From Sycobia sp. Sy_11 (taxonomy: Eukaryota > Arthropoda > Insecta > Hymenoptera > Epichrysomallidae), in contig JACCIC010000040.1 in NCBI GenBank assembly GCA_018907035.1, forward strand, positions 269,501-333,500: a DNA stretch of 64,000 bases, given 5' to 3'. The number at the start of each line of letters is the position of its first letter. Position 1 is the stretch's first letter. Positions 1 through 12,479 of the stretch are shown piece after piece. Under the pieces are notes generated by a model. It made no database searches. It had not been told where the DNA came from and saw nothing but the letters and a program-made list of their open reading frames with translations. A program made the position numbers and the translations under genes.

Positions 1-852
1 GTGGAGGCGAACAACCGTTTGAAGCAACTAAATTGATGGGGCATTTTTTCTTTTGGTCCTTTACAAGGGACATACATGGAATGACTACGAGATTTTTAGC
101 AAATTGATACGTATGAGATCGTTTCAGTGGCGTCGGCGCAAACTTTTTTTCACAGTACATTATGTAGCTGTATATACACGGATTCGTACAAGAGCGGCAA
201 TCAAATAATCGTGCTTGAAGTTCCGAAAGGTAGCGAAGTAGACAAAATCTTTGTCCTATAATGAGCTGCTGCTGGGGCTGAAATTCTCCCTCTGCCATTC
301 TACCCTATATTACGCATAATTACGAACCTTTTATATAGAAGCCAGTATATCATATCGATCATATCAAGATACACATCTCGCGTGGAACGCTTATATCTCG
401 AGGGCTGTTATCTTGAGAAGGCAACAACAATTCGGTAAATTCAAAGAAATTTATATGGGGTAATATCTTTGAAAGATTTCAATAGTTCACACATTTCCTC
501 TTTAAATACGATTATTTTCGATTTTCGCTGCCTTTACGCATTCCTGTAAAAATGAAAAATACATGTGCGAGAGTATCATTGTTCCTCCGACGCCTCGATG
601 AGGAAATTTCATCCTATATAATATGCAGAACTATGTGCGATCTCATTTGGTGCGACGGAGCACAAACATTATAGGCTCTCGGTGAAGTTAATTAAAATCG
701 ACGAGTCGCAAATTTATATTCGCACGACACTTATCGTTCATCGTTGAGAGTCACGCCGTTATATACGTTTATTATATTCCTTCGTTCGCTGATGAGCGCC
801 TCCGCTGCGTACGAGCAGATCCGAAGAAATTAACGGGTTAATAAGCAGTGTT

Positions 853-888
<36 letters not shown>

Positions 889-1850
889 GTGTGTGTGTGT
901 ATACAGGAGGTGCACACGCTAGCTGTGTTGGTAAAGGAAGTATGAGTATATATATCCATATCTAATATGCAGATGTTAAATTTATATTTATTACGATGGC
1001 TTGTCAATTGGCTCGAATATACCCCTAAAAGATCTGTGTAAATGATGATCTGAAACTGGCTTGTAATTATACACAGATTTGAGGGTTAATTGCTAGCAGT
1101 TGATGAAAGTTGGTAATGTTTTTCGATGAACGTAAAGTCACTGTCAGTCTGTCAATATGTATATATCTTCCTATATCTATAATATTATTTGTACATAAAT
1201 AATATTGTATAATTGCGATATCATATATTTTTAATAATTACATAGATAAGTTCTAGTTCTATAGCATTTCTTAAATTCATTGCATTTATAATGCATATAA
1301 CATTTTGACATTGAATTGAATCTGTCAAAATGGATATAATCTTGGTTTTCATTTTACACTTCCTTCATTACATTAGTTTATGTTTCATTGACAGCCTTGC
1401 ATTGCTAATGCTGCATTCTGTAATGATATTTTCATTTTTCAATAAGTATTGGTCAGTTACAGCTGTATGACCAATTCATAAACTTGTTAATAATATTTTG
1501 TCTCTTCTGTTAAACTTTAAGGTCGGATTATACTCGTATAGTAATGTTTATATTGTCGCAGGTGTGAATTTTTAGTTTGTTTTTGATTGTTTTATTTTCT
1601 AAAGCTTTTATACGTTTTAATTCGATCTTATTGTCTATTTTATTTAAGATTATTTCTTTGCATAATTTCCATATACGTAATTGTGGTTTACAAGTTTGAT
1701 TATCTATATTAAGTTGTATTAAAGCAGGTCAATCTATCTCGGTTGCTAAGTCGGTGCTATATAGACTTAAGTCAATTACGTTGGTTTTACCGTCATTTAA
1801 CAATAGTAAATTGCTATCCATTATCCAGATTTTAATGATTGTTTTTCTTG
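1..1850. other. AT-rich non-coding left edge
   Basis: No gene is recognisable here. The stretch is AT-rich, with a slightly GC-richer patch around 560-830 and a (GT)n microsatellite near 855-900. Stops are frequent in all frames, and no exon with a matching splice partner was found. Confidence 0.6.
855..900. repeat. (GT)n microsatellite
   Basis: A run of GT dinucleotides with one GTGC interruption near 883. Confidence 0.95.
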
Positions 1851-1860
1851 TTTCTTTTTT

Positions 1861-2640
1861 ATAAGAGTTATTTGGGAGATTACTGAGGATGTCAGTATAT
1901 CATACGGTTCTCATTACGAATGCTTTATATATCAAACATGGGACAACAAAATTTGTTCTGAAACTGATGATTTTCGACCGAAAGCAATGTTGCCGTGCTA
2001 TATGTATTACATGAAGCAACTAATGAGTATACCTTGTTTGCGAGAATCATAACAGATGATGAATCAAGGCTTCACAGATACTAGATAGAAGCTTACGCTC
2101 AATCGTCCACTTGAAAATATTTAACGTCACCAACAACGAAAAAAAGCACGGTAATATCGTGAACGCCAAGGGTTGGTTCAATTTATTTTTGGATTTCGAA
2201 AATGTAGTACTGTATGAATGCTTATCTAAAGGACAAAAGGTCAACAGCGAAAATTATGTTGGAATTGCATATCGTTTGTTTGTAACAATTTATTAAATGA
2301 TCAATAACGGAGAAAAATCGGATATAGTGATTGAACAAGGACATGTTCATAGACCTATTCACACCTCAGGGATTGTTGGATAGTTTTTGGTTAGAATAAG
2401 TGAAAAAGAGGTTTTGATAACATCGAAGCGATAAATCCTCAATCGTAAAAGCACCTAAATATTTAAAAGTGGATTTCAAATGTTAAATTGAAAAATGTGC
2501 TGGAATAAGTGCATTATATATGAACAGGATCTACATTGAAGATGACAAAACTGATATACACGAATAAATAAATATTATAGGTAGACAATAAAAAGGCTCG
2601 ATATTTTTTGATCACACATCTTATGTAATGTAAAGATATT
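1861..2640 (+). mobile_element. decayed mariner transposase copy
   Basis: Translated fragments in shifting frames follow the order of a mariner (Tc1/mariner superfamily) transposase. From 1861: a DNA-binding-domain-like stretch containing ITEDVSISYGS. From 2043: RIITDDES, matching the segment around the first catalytic Asp. From 2111: FLDFENVVLYECLSKGQ followed by VNSENY, matching the conserved core between the first and second catalytic Asp. Near 2360: HTSGIVG, resembling the NAPAHTS region. From 2413: FDNIEAIN, as in the C-terminal third. From 2532: YIEDD, like the usual C-terminal YFEGD. At least three frameshifts and several stops separate these pieces, so it cannot encode an active enzyme. 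The N-terminal part is largely missing and I could not find terminal inverted repeats. The family call rests on recalled consensus sequences; the subfamily is not assigned. Confidence 0.75.
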
Positions 2641-2929
2641 TAACTACGTGAAAGTAATTAAATTCTTATTAATTAAATTAAATAATAATAGTAATTAAAT
2701 TTTCAAATCAAATAAGAAGCTTCCCAGCTGTTTTGTGATTAATTGATTATGTAACGGCTTAGAATTAAAAAGAAAACGCACACTATCCTCTTTCTAGCTC
2801 TATTAACACTTTGTCGCTGCTTAACTTCGGTTTTATTGGTTCGTTTGCATCCTCCTCTACTGTAAAAACGTTTAGAAGCCCTATGTGTGCGTTGGACATA
2901 ATTTATTTATCGGTGTAAATATATATACA

Positions 2930-3154
2930 CATAAACATAGGGACGGTCGCGTTTACGCCGCAAAATCCATCTCTCCCCAGCATCCGGGAAGCGTTGCTCG
3001 AAATTGCATAACGGCAATTTTTTCGTCGCCCGCGCTTTCGCAAGAACATGGCGCGTATAGTACACAGGCGCTTGGAGCTCGCTTGCATTCTGCACTTTTT
3101 CTCTGTACCTCCTCCCTCTTTATCTTTCGTTCTTTTCTTGTTTTTACACACGCG

Positions 3155-3229
<75 letters not shown>

Positions 3230-3560
3230 TCCATCTCTTGCACTCGTATACATATAATTCTGGAAATCGCGCGATGCTCGGCGCGGGCGCTTCGTGCACG
3301 GGCGGTTTCACGATCATTACCGCATCGTGCCTCCCCCGAGGTATCTATATATAGGTGTTGCGTATGGTTTTGTGAAAATCTCTTATACAGACTGCAGCAC
3401 TGCGGTGGGTGCTTTTGTCGACTTTTTTTTGTAAGTCCGACGCGGCAACGGTAGTTTTAGAAAGACGCGAAACTACACTGATTTCAGTCCTCGGCGTGAC
3501 GCAACTTGTATTGGGGAAGGACACAGTAAAAGTAATAACTGTTCGAACTGATTGCGGGCT
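2930..3560. other. CpG-rich islet with an internal (CT)n array
   Basis: GC- and CpG-richer than its surroundings, with a long CT array inside. A TATATATA stretch (about 3346-3354) is followed downstream by a GTAAGT (from 3431) that could be a splice donor. This is compatible with a remote promoter or 5' UTR exon, but no direct evidence links it to any gene. Open frames crossing it run mainly through the CT array and look like chance. Confidence 0.4.
3158..3222. repeat. (CT)n microsatellite
   Basis: About 32 uninterrupted CT dinucleotides, then a short imperfect tail. Confidence 0.97.
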
Positions 3561-3797
3561 GGAATTTGCCGTTTTGTTTGTTTTGGATTAGGATTCCTTA
3601 TAATTCATTTGTTATTGTGGGAAATAATTGGCCATATTTGCTGTCTACTTATAATGTCGTCACTTCCGTATAAAAAGTACTGTCTCAGTGTCCAGTTCAA
3701 GAAGGTGCTATCTCACAGACAATTTTTTTTGCTTGAATTTCAGTTGGCACCAATACCTACATATTCGTAATAATTAATTTAAAATACAAACATGAAT

Positions 3798-3821
3798 TAT
3801 ATATATATACATATTATATAT

Positions 3822-3874
<53 letters not shown>

Positions 3875-3884
3875 TATATATATA
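3798..3884. repeat. (TA)n microsatellite, imperfect edges
   Basis: TA-rich array with a long perfect core from about 3830 to 3871, flanked by interrupted ATATACATA units. Confidence 0.95.
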
Positions 3885-4371
3885 AACCTATACTATACTA
3901 TACTATATGTATGCGTGCGTGTGTAAAAAAATTGTATAGATGGTTTCTACGTGCAATCTCGTAGTTACGTGTTCGGATGCTGGAATACGTTGTACAGGTG
4001 ACTAGGGACTGAGACGTTGTAAAGAAATACACATCGCCTCGGTAGAATAAATGATGCTTAAAATAATTAAAATGACTGATGACCAACATGGGAAATATCA
4101 CTACTGCACTTTAGTATCGAGCATGTACATACATATGTACATATATAAATTATTATACTTTTTACTAGAATGATCGGTTTCACTCAAGTTATAGGTTATG
4201 AGAGTTATTCTTCTATATTAGAAATTGAGTAGAATAGATCTAATTGATACTAATAAAATATATAAGTCTCAAGAGTATATTTGTTTTCGCTATAATCCAC
4301 TTCGCTAAATATATCGAATGGTTCTCGGTCATAATATTTATTACTTATAAACAACTATATATAATAGGCAA

Positions 4372-4455
4372 AAGTAAATCTTAGTTTTCAGATTTTCGAT
4401 TAGTATTTAGGGTATTAAAAAAACTAATAGAAAATCTGAAAACTATGATTTACTT
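4372..4455 (+). other. near-perfect 33-bp-arm hairpin, miRNA-precursor size
   Basis: Left arm 4372-4404 and right arm 4423-4455 are reverse complements with two mismatches; the loop is 18 nt (4405-4422). The common core of the left arm is TAGTTTTCAGATTTTC. Overall length (84 nt) and a single unbranched stem fit an animal pre-miRNA or a very small palindromic transposable element. No coding potential. Confidence 0.8.
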
Positions 4456-5117
4456 ATAAATGTTTTAAAATACGAAAAAAATTATTTTGTGATACCTCTT
4501 CACATCATTATCCAAAAATTATTTAAGATATGTCTAGCAAAAAATTTATCGTAGTTACTTAATTCTTTTTGTTCTATGATCAATTGCATTGGACTACAAG
4601 AAACCATTCTTTTGAATCACCTTCATTCTCGGATGCCAGACAGATAATATCTGGAGTAGCTAACCGTACACTCGATGGCTTAATCGCGTTGCTATGAATT
4701 TTACGTTATGTGTACATATATGTCTGCACTGATCTAATTTTAAGTCTTTGTTGCTTTAATCGACTTTTGAGTACTTTCATGTCTTTTATATTCATATGAA
4801 AGCAATACAGACCTCCAGTATATGACTTAATCTGAGAATAATAAAAGCACATTGGATGAAAATGTAACATTCACTGGGTGATTAACGATTACTAAATATG
4901 CATTGGTAATCTATACTGTACTTCAAAGATATTTAAAAGATCGGATGTTAATTACAAAATAAATTTTAAATGTTTTCTCTAATATTCATTTATTCATTTA
5001 ATTTGCAGTTGATTGAAGTTATTTACTAAATCTACTTTGACTTCATGAAAATGGATTTGCACTGACAAAAATATATGAATGCAGTTAGGTGATAATGGAG
5101 AAATATATTTAAATATC

Positions 5118-5172
<55 letters not shown>

Positions 5173-6170
5173 TACATTTTAGTATAAATTAAAAAATGTT
5201 AAGCCTGTACATTAGTTAGACTATGAATCCACCGTTGAGATATCAAGAATAAAGGTAATGAAATTTCATTAAATTTCATTATAAATTATTTTCTTAAATT
5301 TACAGCCTGATTATAAACGTTCTATACATTGAGACATTATTTTGTGGAATTCTTCCACCATAAAGTATTTAAACTGATTTTAATTATTTTTATGAGTCAC
5401 ATATTTTTTACCTACATTTATTTTATCTACTATTGCCTCGAATTACTCATATCTCAAAATCTGCAAGATATAAGATTTTTCACGATCGCTATTAGAATAT
5501 TGATTATGTATATTAATGCATGGAGCCTTTCAGTATATATAAGCATAAATGCAAATGCTTATATATCTATACGTTCAGTTTTAATTGCAAGACTTGTACT
5601 TGTAAAAGCTGCCATTGATGGTATTAAATATTGGTCACTTATAAGATAGGCTGCGCAATTGGAAACTAGTTCTGCAATTCTCTCTCTTTCTCTCTCTGAT
5701 GCAAAGTCGCTCTCGATTTCAGATATCTATAGAAAACACAGTCACTTTTATAGAATTAAATGTCTTTTCCGGATTAAACATACAGAAACAAACATAATTC
5801 ATTCGTATAACCGATCACTCAAAGAAATGCTGAAGTTCAACCAGGAGACGCGAGAAAAATATATTAGAACATACATGTGCGATCTCCCAAAAGAAAAATT
5901 AATGACATGTACACTTTCGAATCAGTTTCGCGAAAGCGCAGGAGTAAATGACATGGGTGGAATGTAATGTTATTTTATACCACGACTTATAACACGTCGT
6001 TCTCGTTGCTCCGCGTAAACGGCTAGATCGTCAATCAGTTATAGCGAAAGAGAACCGATCGCCTTCACAACTATACGCCACGTTTTGCTCTCGAAAAACT
6101 CTATATTTTCATACATTATAATTTTCTTATCCGAGCTCGTGAATAACGTAGCGGGTACACATAGCGCGAA
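4456..6170. other. AT-rich non-coding stretch
   Basis: No gene recognised. It contains a perfect (TA)n array at 5121-5168. Two open frames (5329-5649 and 5659-5967, + strand) lie here. Neither resembles a known family, and their composition is what AT-rich DNA gives by chance. Confidence 0.55.
5121..5168. repeat. (TA)n microsatellite
   Basis: About 24 AT dinucleotides in a row. Confidence 0.97.
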
Positions 6171-6179
6171 TAGATCCTT

Positions 6180-6930
6180 GCAAATTCTCGCGGACGAACG
6201 GCGCGATTGTTAGATTATTATATAGGAGCAGCGAGCTCCACATCTCGAAGCCGCGGAGAAAATTTCAATGCGAGCCGCGCACCAGCTTCCTCGCTCCCTA
6301 TCTCGCGCTGGTTCTCCCGTTCTTCCTCACCATTCCTTCGACGCGGCCGTAAAAGAGACTTCCTGGAAGTATGCACCGGACCGAGCGGTGCGATCGGGGG
6401 GAAGGAGGTTGGAGGTGGAAACTAATTGTAATATCGGCGCAATACTGGCCGGTACGGGTGTACATAGGTAGTCGCCATATCATGTAAATGAAACGGGGGC
6501 CGATTTCAGCTGTGCCGATATACAAGCGGGTGCCATCGTTCGGAGGAGCTCGAGATGGCCGCGTTAATAGATCGTATAATAGAATCTCGTGGCGCTAGCC
6601 ATACGGAGGATGAAGCGAGTCCTTCCGAGGCGCGCGCGCAGCCGCTGATGATTTTTCGCCTCCGAGCGATTCTCGCTCTGTATGGTATATAAAATTCCGT
6701 TTTTGCGCTCGCGTTCCTCTCACACGGATTTATGGCTTTTCAAAGCGCCGCCGTTAATTTTCCAGGTAGTGACGAGGGGGAGAGGGTGAAGGGTTGGGGA
6801 AGAGATTTGATTGCGCAGGTGCTCGGTCTAACGAAGCTTTCGCTTTTTCTGTGGGACGACGCGCGTTTTCGCAAGCGCGATGACGATGACGGATCGTTGA
6901 AGAGGTTAAGTTATTATAAGTGTCGTTCCA
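6180..6930. other. CpG-rich islet
   Basis: Sharp rise in GC and CpG content, including GCGCGCGC near 6630. A TATATAAAA box-like string lies near 6686 and a short GA/CT-rich bias is seen at the 3' side. There is no splice-consistent coding exon. It is a candidate regulatory region of unknown target. Confidence 0.4.
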
Positions 6931-6939
6931 GCTGAGACG

Positions 6940-8130
6940 CTTGAAATATGTATATAGTAGAATATATAATACATAGAAATGATTTTTAATTTACGATCCA
7001 GTAATTTAGAGATTATTGTTAAGCTAGAAGAAAAGTCAATTATAGATGAAATCCCGTGGATTGAAATTTATAGTGTCCTTCTAAAGAAATCGATCTGCCC
7101 AAGGATCAGCGGGATACGTTGTATGCCAGCCTAGCTCTTCGCATTGCCTCTTTTTTTCTCCCAGGTATGCCTTCTGTTTTGCACCATTATATCTTAGATA
7201 TAACTGTTGCACAGAAATCGAGAACCGATCGGCCAATAGAACGGCGCGATTGGTTTCATTATCAATTATGTAATTATTGTTTTTTGTATTTTTTTTTTAA
7301 TAACTGTCAGTAAACAATAATGAAATGCTTGCTACAGAATATTTGCCTACTATTCTATAGTAAAATTCTGTAGTACATATTATAAAAAACATTAGCGTAG
7401 AAGAGAAACGTAAATAATCAAACAGAGGGGAACGAACGACCTTAGCATTCGGCCGGACGTTACATTGACAATTCTAAATAACTTCGAACTATATTTTCAG
7501 GTATCGATTTATCTAATCCAAAATATCGGCATTTTCTATTGATAATTGTACTATTCTACTAGAATTTTCTTTCTTTGTACCGTGTCCATATGTATTATCG
7601 ATATTTCGGAAAAGAATATTCATTTTCAATTCAAATAAACTATAATTACTAGGTGTGATCCAAGTAAAAGTAACCTTTTACTTTAAGAGAAATTTAATTC
7701 GTTGTTGGTTATGGGTACTTAACCTAAAACTGAGGTAAAGCGATCTCTGCACGAGCAGTACTAATTATTGAATTTATATCAATCGATCTTCTTTTTAATA
7801 ATATTGTTCAGGAAATCTATGCGTGCGAGCGATAATGCGTATACTCACGTATTTTATATGTATATACTTTATATGTATGTATTTGTATCTATCTAATGCT
7901 TATATGGCATAGATCGTAAGTATTCGAAGATAATCGTCTTCATCAAATGCGGGGGAAATTCGTAGGTAGAATTTTAGTGTAGCAGTGTAGCGAGGAACAC
8001 CGAACTGTGCTAATGAGCGAGAAATCCTGGAAGGTCCATGCTCATTCCGATCTCGAGGAGTTTAGTGAAATCCGAGAAGTGGGGCTAAAATTCTATTGCT
8101 AGTTAGGCCCCGTAAATATTCTATATTGTA
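6940..8130. other. AT-rich non-coding stretch
   Basis: No gene, long repeat or mobile element was recognised here. Confidence 0.5.
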
Positions 8131-8139
8131 TACGATCAA

Positions 8140-8640
8140 TGAGGAAAAAATCGCGCGCGGGTGATCGAACAGCTAGTTCATCATCGCTGGGTCGAGGCTA
8201 AAGGTCGTGTGCGAATCCACGCGTCCCGCTTCTTTCAACCGCGTGTTACGTTTCGCATTCTGCGCCGTATATGCTTAATCGACCTTACGTCTAGCATCGA
8301 TTTTCCGAGCGCGCCCGTGAGCGCGGCGAATAAATGCTTCGGTCTTTTTGCGCGTGTCGCTGTGAAAAAGCAGTGTACCGCGAGTGCTACGCGGGTGTGC
8401 GCGCGAATCAGCGGACAAGGCGCTGTAGGAAGCCGCCTCGTTGAGCGAACCCTCGTGTTCTGAGCAGCCTAAGTGCGACCCGTCTAGAAGGCTCCGTTGC
8501 GAGCGCCTGACGATTGCTCGATTACGTACGCGGTGCGAGGGCTGCACCCGCTCCCGAGAGGTCGTGGCACCGAGACACGTGCAACGATTTGCTTAGGCTT
8601 GCTCCCGTCTTGAATATCAGGTATCTACCTGATGCATGAC
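8140..8640 (+). other. CpG-rich islet, possible 5' UTR exon
   Basis: GC-rich, CpG-rich block ending at ATATCAG followed by GTATCTACC (donor-like, GT near 8620). It has the look of an insect non-coding first exon: high CpG, no in-frame ATG with a long frame, and a donor at its 3' edge. It lies 18 kb upstream of the first supported DAAM exon, so a link to DAAM is speculation. Confidence 0.3.
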
Positions 8641-9000
8641 ACAAAACGGTGCCATATAAGCAGTAAATGTATGGTGAGTTTGTTTGCAGTATGTGCATAA
8701 GCAGTACGACGATGAATGTATTAATGTGTATAGTTTATAAATTCTGTAGGTCTTGCTAATAAACGCGCTGTTGTTTATAATAATATATTTTGATATTAAT
8801 GTTAACTACTTTAAGTTTAATTAATTTATTTATCGTGTTGAACTTGTTATAATTTTTGACTTACTACAGCTGTGTGTCTAAAATTGTAGAGGTTTTTACG
8901 CAGAAGCAAGTTAAGTAGTTCTCGCGAATTAATTTTTTTTTTATTTGATTTAACCTTTTCCTTTTATACCGAACCCCATAGTATATATACAAAATATATT

Positions 9001-9003
<3 letters not shown>

Positions 9004-9047
<44 letters not shown>

Positions 9048-9424
9048 TATGAAACATTGTCGGAAATTGGATTAGTCGCCACGTTACCTGGCTACTGCAC
9101 CTTTCAAGAGAACACAGTACATGGACAGGCGATTGAAATCGAAATATTGGCCTCTTCTCGGCGAACGAAATCGGTCTCAGTAGAGCGTGCACGCGCCTCG
9201 CATTAATTAAATGTAGTCTCGGCGCGCTTTCTCACGCGCACTATACTGCCTAGGCGAACGGCTGTAGAATTTATATTATATATATATATATATATATATA
9301 TTTGCAAAAATCGAAATAGACATAGCACCACGAAGCGTTCAATCACATTTTTGCGAGCCAGGGATCCCGCGCGCGAACTGTATTCCATGCGGAAAACTTA
9401 TCGGTCGTGGTCTGCGCTCTCGAA

Positions 9425-9475
<51 letters not shown>

Positions 9476-9634
9476 GGATTAAATAAATAAGGCAATTGTT
9501 GATTTTGAGCTCGTTGAAGCGGACCAGGAAATTTATTATTTGTTATCTCTCGCGAAACGAATTGAGCCGCTGACGTGATTAGTTGCTTTATTGCCGAGAT
9601 TTATAGGGCAAGATAACGAGCGGTTTTCCATTAA

Positions 9635-9684
<50 letters not shown>

Positions 9685-10059
9685 TTTCCGTGGGGTTTGC
9701 GTCGCAATCTATTCAGGGGTCTTTCAAGAACACTCGCGCATGTGCGAAGGTGAAGAAAAATATTAGGAAATACTGCTTTTCGCGCAAGCCTTGTTTCCTG
9801 TCTTTGATTTTGTATTTAAAAACTCCTTGGAGAGTTTCACCTCCTGTGGATGCGTATATAGAGATTGCATTTTTTATTTGCCCCGATCGAGCTCCTTATT
9901 GTGCTTTCTACTCAGCGAAGAGACAGTTATTTTTATATTTCTTTTATGAATTATATTACTCGGTCATATCTCGTACGTACATACTTTCTACGAAATGACG
10001 AAAGATCGCTTATGAATTTGAGATTCGAAACGTTCAATCCACTGAATCCTGAAATGACG

Positions 10060-10111
<52 letters not shown>

Positions 10112-10778
10112 TTATAAAGCTAAGCCCGAAACCGGAATTTAATGGATCCAAGTCAGATATAACGATCCGATTCCATTTCAAAATTTGATTGTATATAAAT
10201 TAACTTTCCACTCGATTTGCAAAATCGCCCGAGCAGCGAGCGATTTCGCGCGCGCCTTAGACATGTTTCAGAATTTACTCTATATATATAAGTGGACTTT
10301 TCCTCATTAAAATTTATATGCTTTTCCCATGTAACGGGCTCGCGTATGAACCGCTTCCAACGCTCCACGAATACGTGTATAAGTAATAGATCGCTGTATG
10401 AATACTTCGTCGAGGTTTCGATGATCGATACGCATCAGATTGATTATTCCTACTCCTGCTTACCCCAGTAGATCACTTTCAATTATTACGAAAACTGATA
10501 AAGTCGCTTGATTTGTGGTTGCAACGCTTTTCGGAAGGAACAATCAATTGTATGCCTGTCAGCAGCGTTGACATGGCAGAAGGGGTAAGATTCAACAAGC
10601 CCAAGGAGAAATTGATCCAGTACCTATAATTGAGAGGTAGAGGAGGACGGGTTTATGAGAAAGGGGCGAAATGAGGAAATCATTGGTTTATCCAATTTCC
10701 CCACTCAGTATGTATACTTTTAAAGCTTTATACTGTTTTCGTTCAATTGAGATAACTATTTACCATGGAAGCAACATG

Positions 10779-10823
<45 letters not shown>
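9004..10823. repeat. cluster of six (TA)n arrays
   Basis: Perfect or nearly perfect TA arrays at 9004-9043, 9277-9301, 9427-9472, 9641-9681, 10062-10108 and 10780-10823. The spacers between them are GC-richer and unique. Open frames across this cluster are artefacts of the TA repeats (poly Tyr-Ile). Confidence 0.95.
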
Positions 10824-10826
<3 letters not shown>

Positions 10827-11159
10827 TTACACGTTACGCGTATAGTATGTATATCTGTAACGAGAAAGTGTGGTTTTTACTGCGGTTAGACGAAATTGCG
10901 CTTAAGTAAGGTACATTTTCAACACTTGTTTTTAATGAAACTCTTATTATCCGTGCTATAATAATTTTGTATATTATCAATAATTAAAAATTATATTATC
11001 TTAGAAAGTACGTTAAGGTTATTGACTTTATAGTAGCAAAAAATTTTTTTTTACGCTGCTGCATTTTACTAACATTTAAAGTAATTGAGCGAATCAAATT
11101 TTCCGTTTTTTCCTTTTTTTGAGACTGTAAATATCCTGAATTTTTATAAAAAGTAAATA

Positions 11160-11183
11160 ATATATATATATATATATATATAT
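11160..11183. repeat. (TA)n microsatellite, short
   Basis: About twelve TA dinucleotides in AT-rich DNA. Confidence 0.9.
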
Positions 11184-11839
11184 GCATATTTTTATATCAT
11201 TTGTTTACTGTGTTTACTGGTAGTAATAATAAACAGAATTTGCCACATGCAAAACCGATTTAAAAGTAAAAGTTAGTAGCTATGTTCAGTGTCCTACCTA
11301 GTAATTACGCAGCACGGCCGCAGGACAAAATATCTTGTCGTCTCTTAAAAATATTGGACGTCTCAGAGAAATGTCGTATTATGTAGTATTATGATTAGAT
11401 TTTTTATGTGAAATAACCGAATAATTATAGTGTAATATGTCGTCTGATTCATTTATGCAATCCCAAGAGCAGACAAATATATGTTTTATGTATCTAACCC
11501 TTGAGATTTTTTATTTAGATTTCTATATAAAAATAAAAGAAACTTAGCATACTAAAATCAATCTAAAAATTATTTAAAAATTCAAATTTAGAAAAATGAT
11601 TATGAGATTTTTAAACATATCGTTGATAGAATGATTAGATATATCATGAATCCTCGAATGCTAAATGAATATTAAAAAAATATTCCGTTATAGGTGTATA
11701 AGTAATCATAGGAATTTAATTTGATATGGCGACAGTCTAATACATCAATCACTTATAATACACCAATCACTGATCCTTTCATCCACAGTGCCGAAATTAG
11801 TATGCTCTCGTCCTCTTCATTACTGTACTTATAATACTT

Positions 11840-12470
11840 AAATACTATTACGTACAATCGGCTCCATCTTACAAAACATCCTTTTATAGACCACCGATCG
11901 CGACCCACTCGCGAAACAATGAGCGAACGCTCGCGAGCTACCGCATCTATGTATACGGAATGGAATAAAGAGCCGTTGATGGCTCGTCTCTCGAAAGTAA
12001 AAAAATCGAACTGTGCGCGTATGTAATTGCGCGCGTGTATATATTACCACCGCAAGCGAGTCCCGGCACCACCCCGCTCGCCTGGCGCAATTCTGCGCGT
12101 GAATTAACGGGTCTCCGGCCGAAATAGTAAAAACAGCGAGATATTTTGTGGGAGGGCGTGCGATGCCGAGAAGGTCGCGGGTCCCCGTCCGTCGTGCGCA
12201 CGTGCGTGCGACCGGGGCACGGTAAAAATCAAGGCTGCATACCCAATTCCTTGGGCGGTGCGTCTCGCATAACGAACAAGCGGACAAGCGTTCGGCCCGT
12301 TCTCGCGGCTGTTACGAAGTTTCGTCGCATCAGAATAAGCGCGTGTATCGTGCAGCCCGGGACACAACACGATGCAAACGGAAGTGCAGATGGATACGTT
12401 CGGATTAGACGCTTCTTGCCTTGTATACAGGGTAGCCCAGACGCAGGAGTTCGCCGCAGTAGTAATTTTT
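11840..12470. other. CpG-rich islet
   Basis: CpG-rich block with overlapping open frames on both strands (up to 149 codons on the minus strand). No family is recognised and the frames arise because GC-rich DNA has few stops. The block ends abruptly at about 12470, where the sequence returns to high AT. Confidence 0.4.
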
Positions 12471-12479
12471 AGAATTGTA

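Noticed and set aside
1..36. Frame reading VEANNRLKQLN then stop at the left edge, as if the tail of an upstream gene
   Set aside because: Only eleven codons are visible, with no second line of evidence. It is short enough to occur by chance.
5329..5967. Two consecutive plus-strand frames of 106 and 102 codons
   Set aside because: Composition follows local AT richness, no known family, no splice partners. Frames of this length are expected by chance in 64 kb.
10577..10634. ATG GCA GAA followed by a short open frame and a GTAAGA donor-like site
   Set aside because: Only about 18 codons, no downstream exon that would continue it.
12427..12445. ATACAGGGTAGCCCA-like string resembling ends of some insect transposons
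   Set aside because: No matching inverted partner found within several kilobases.
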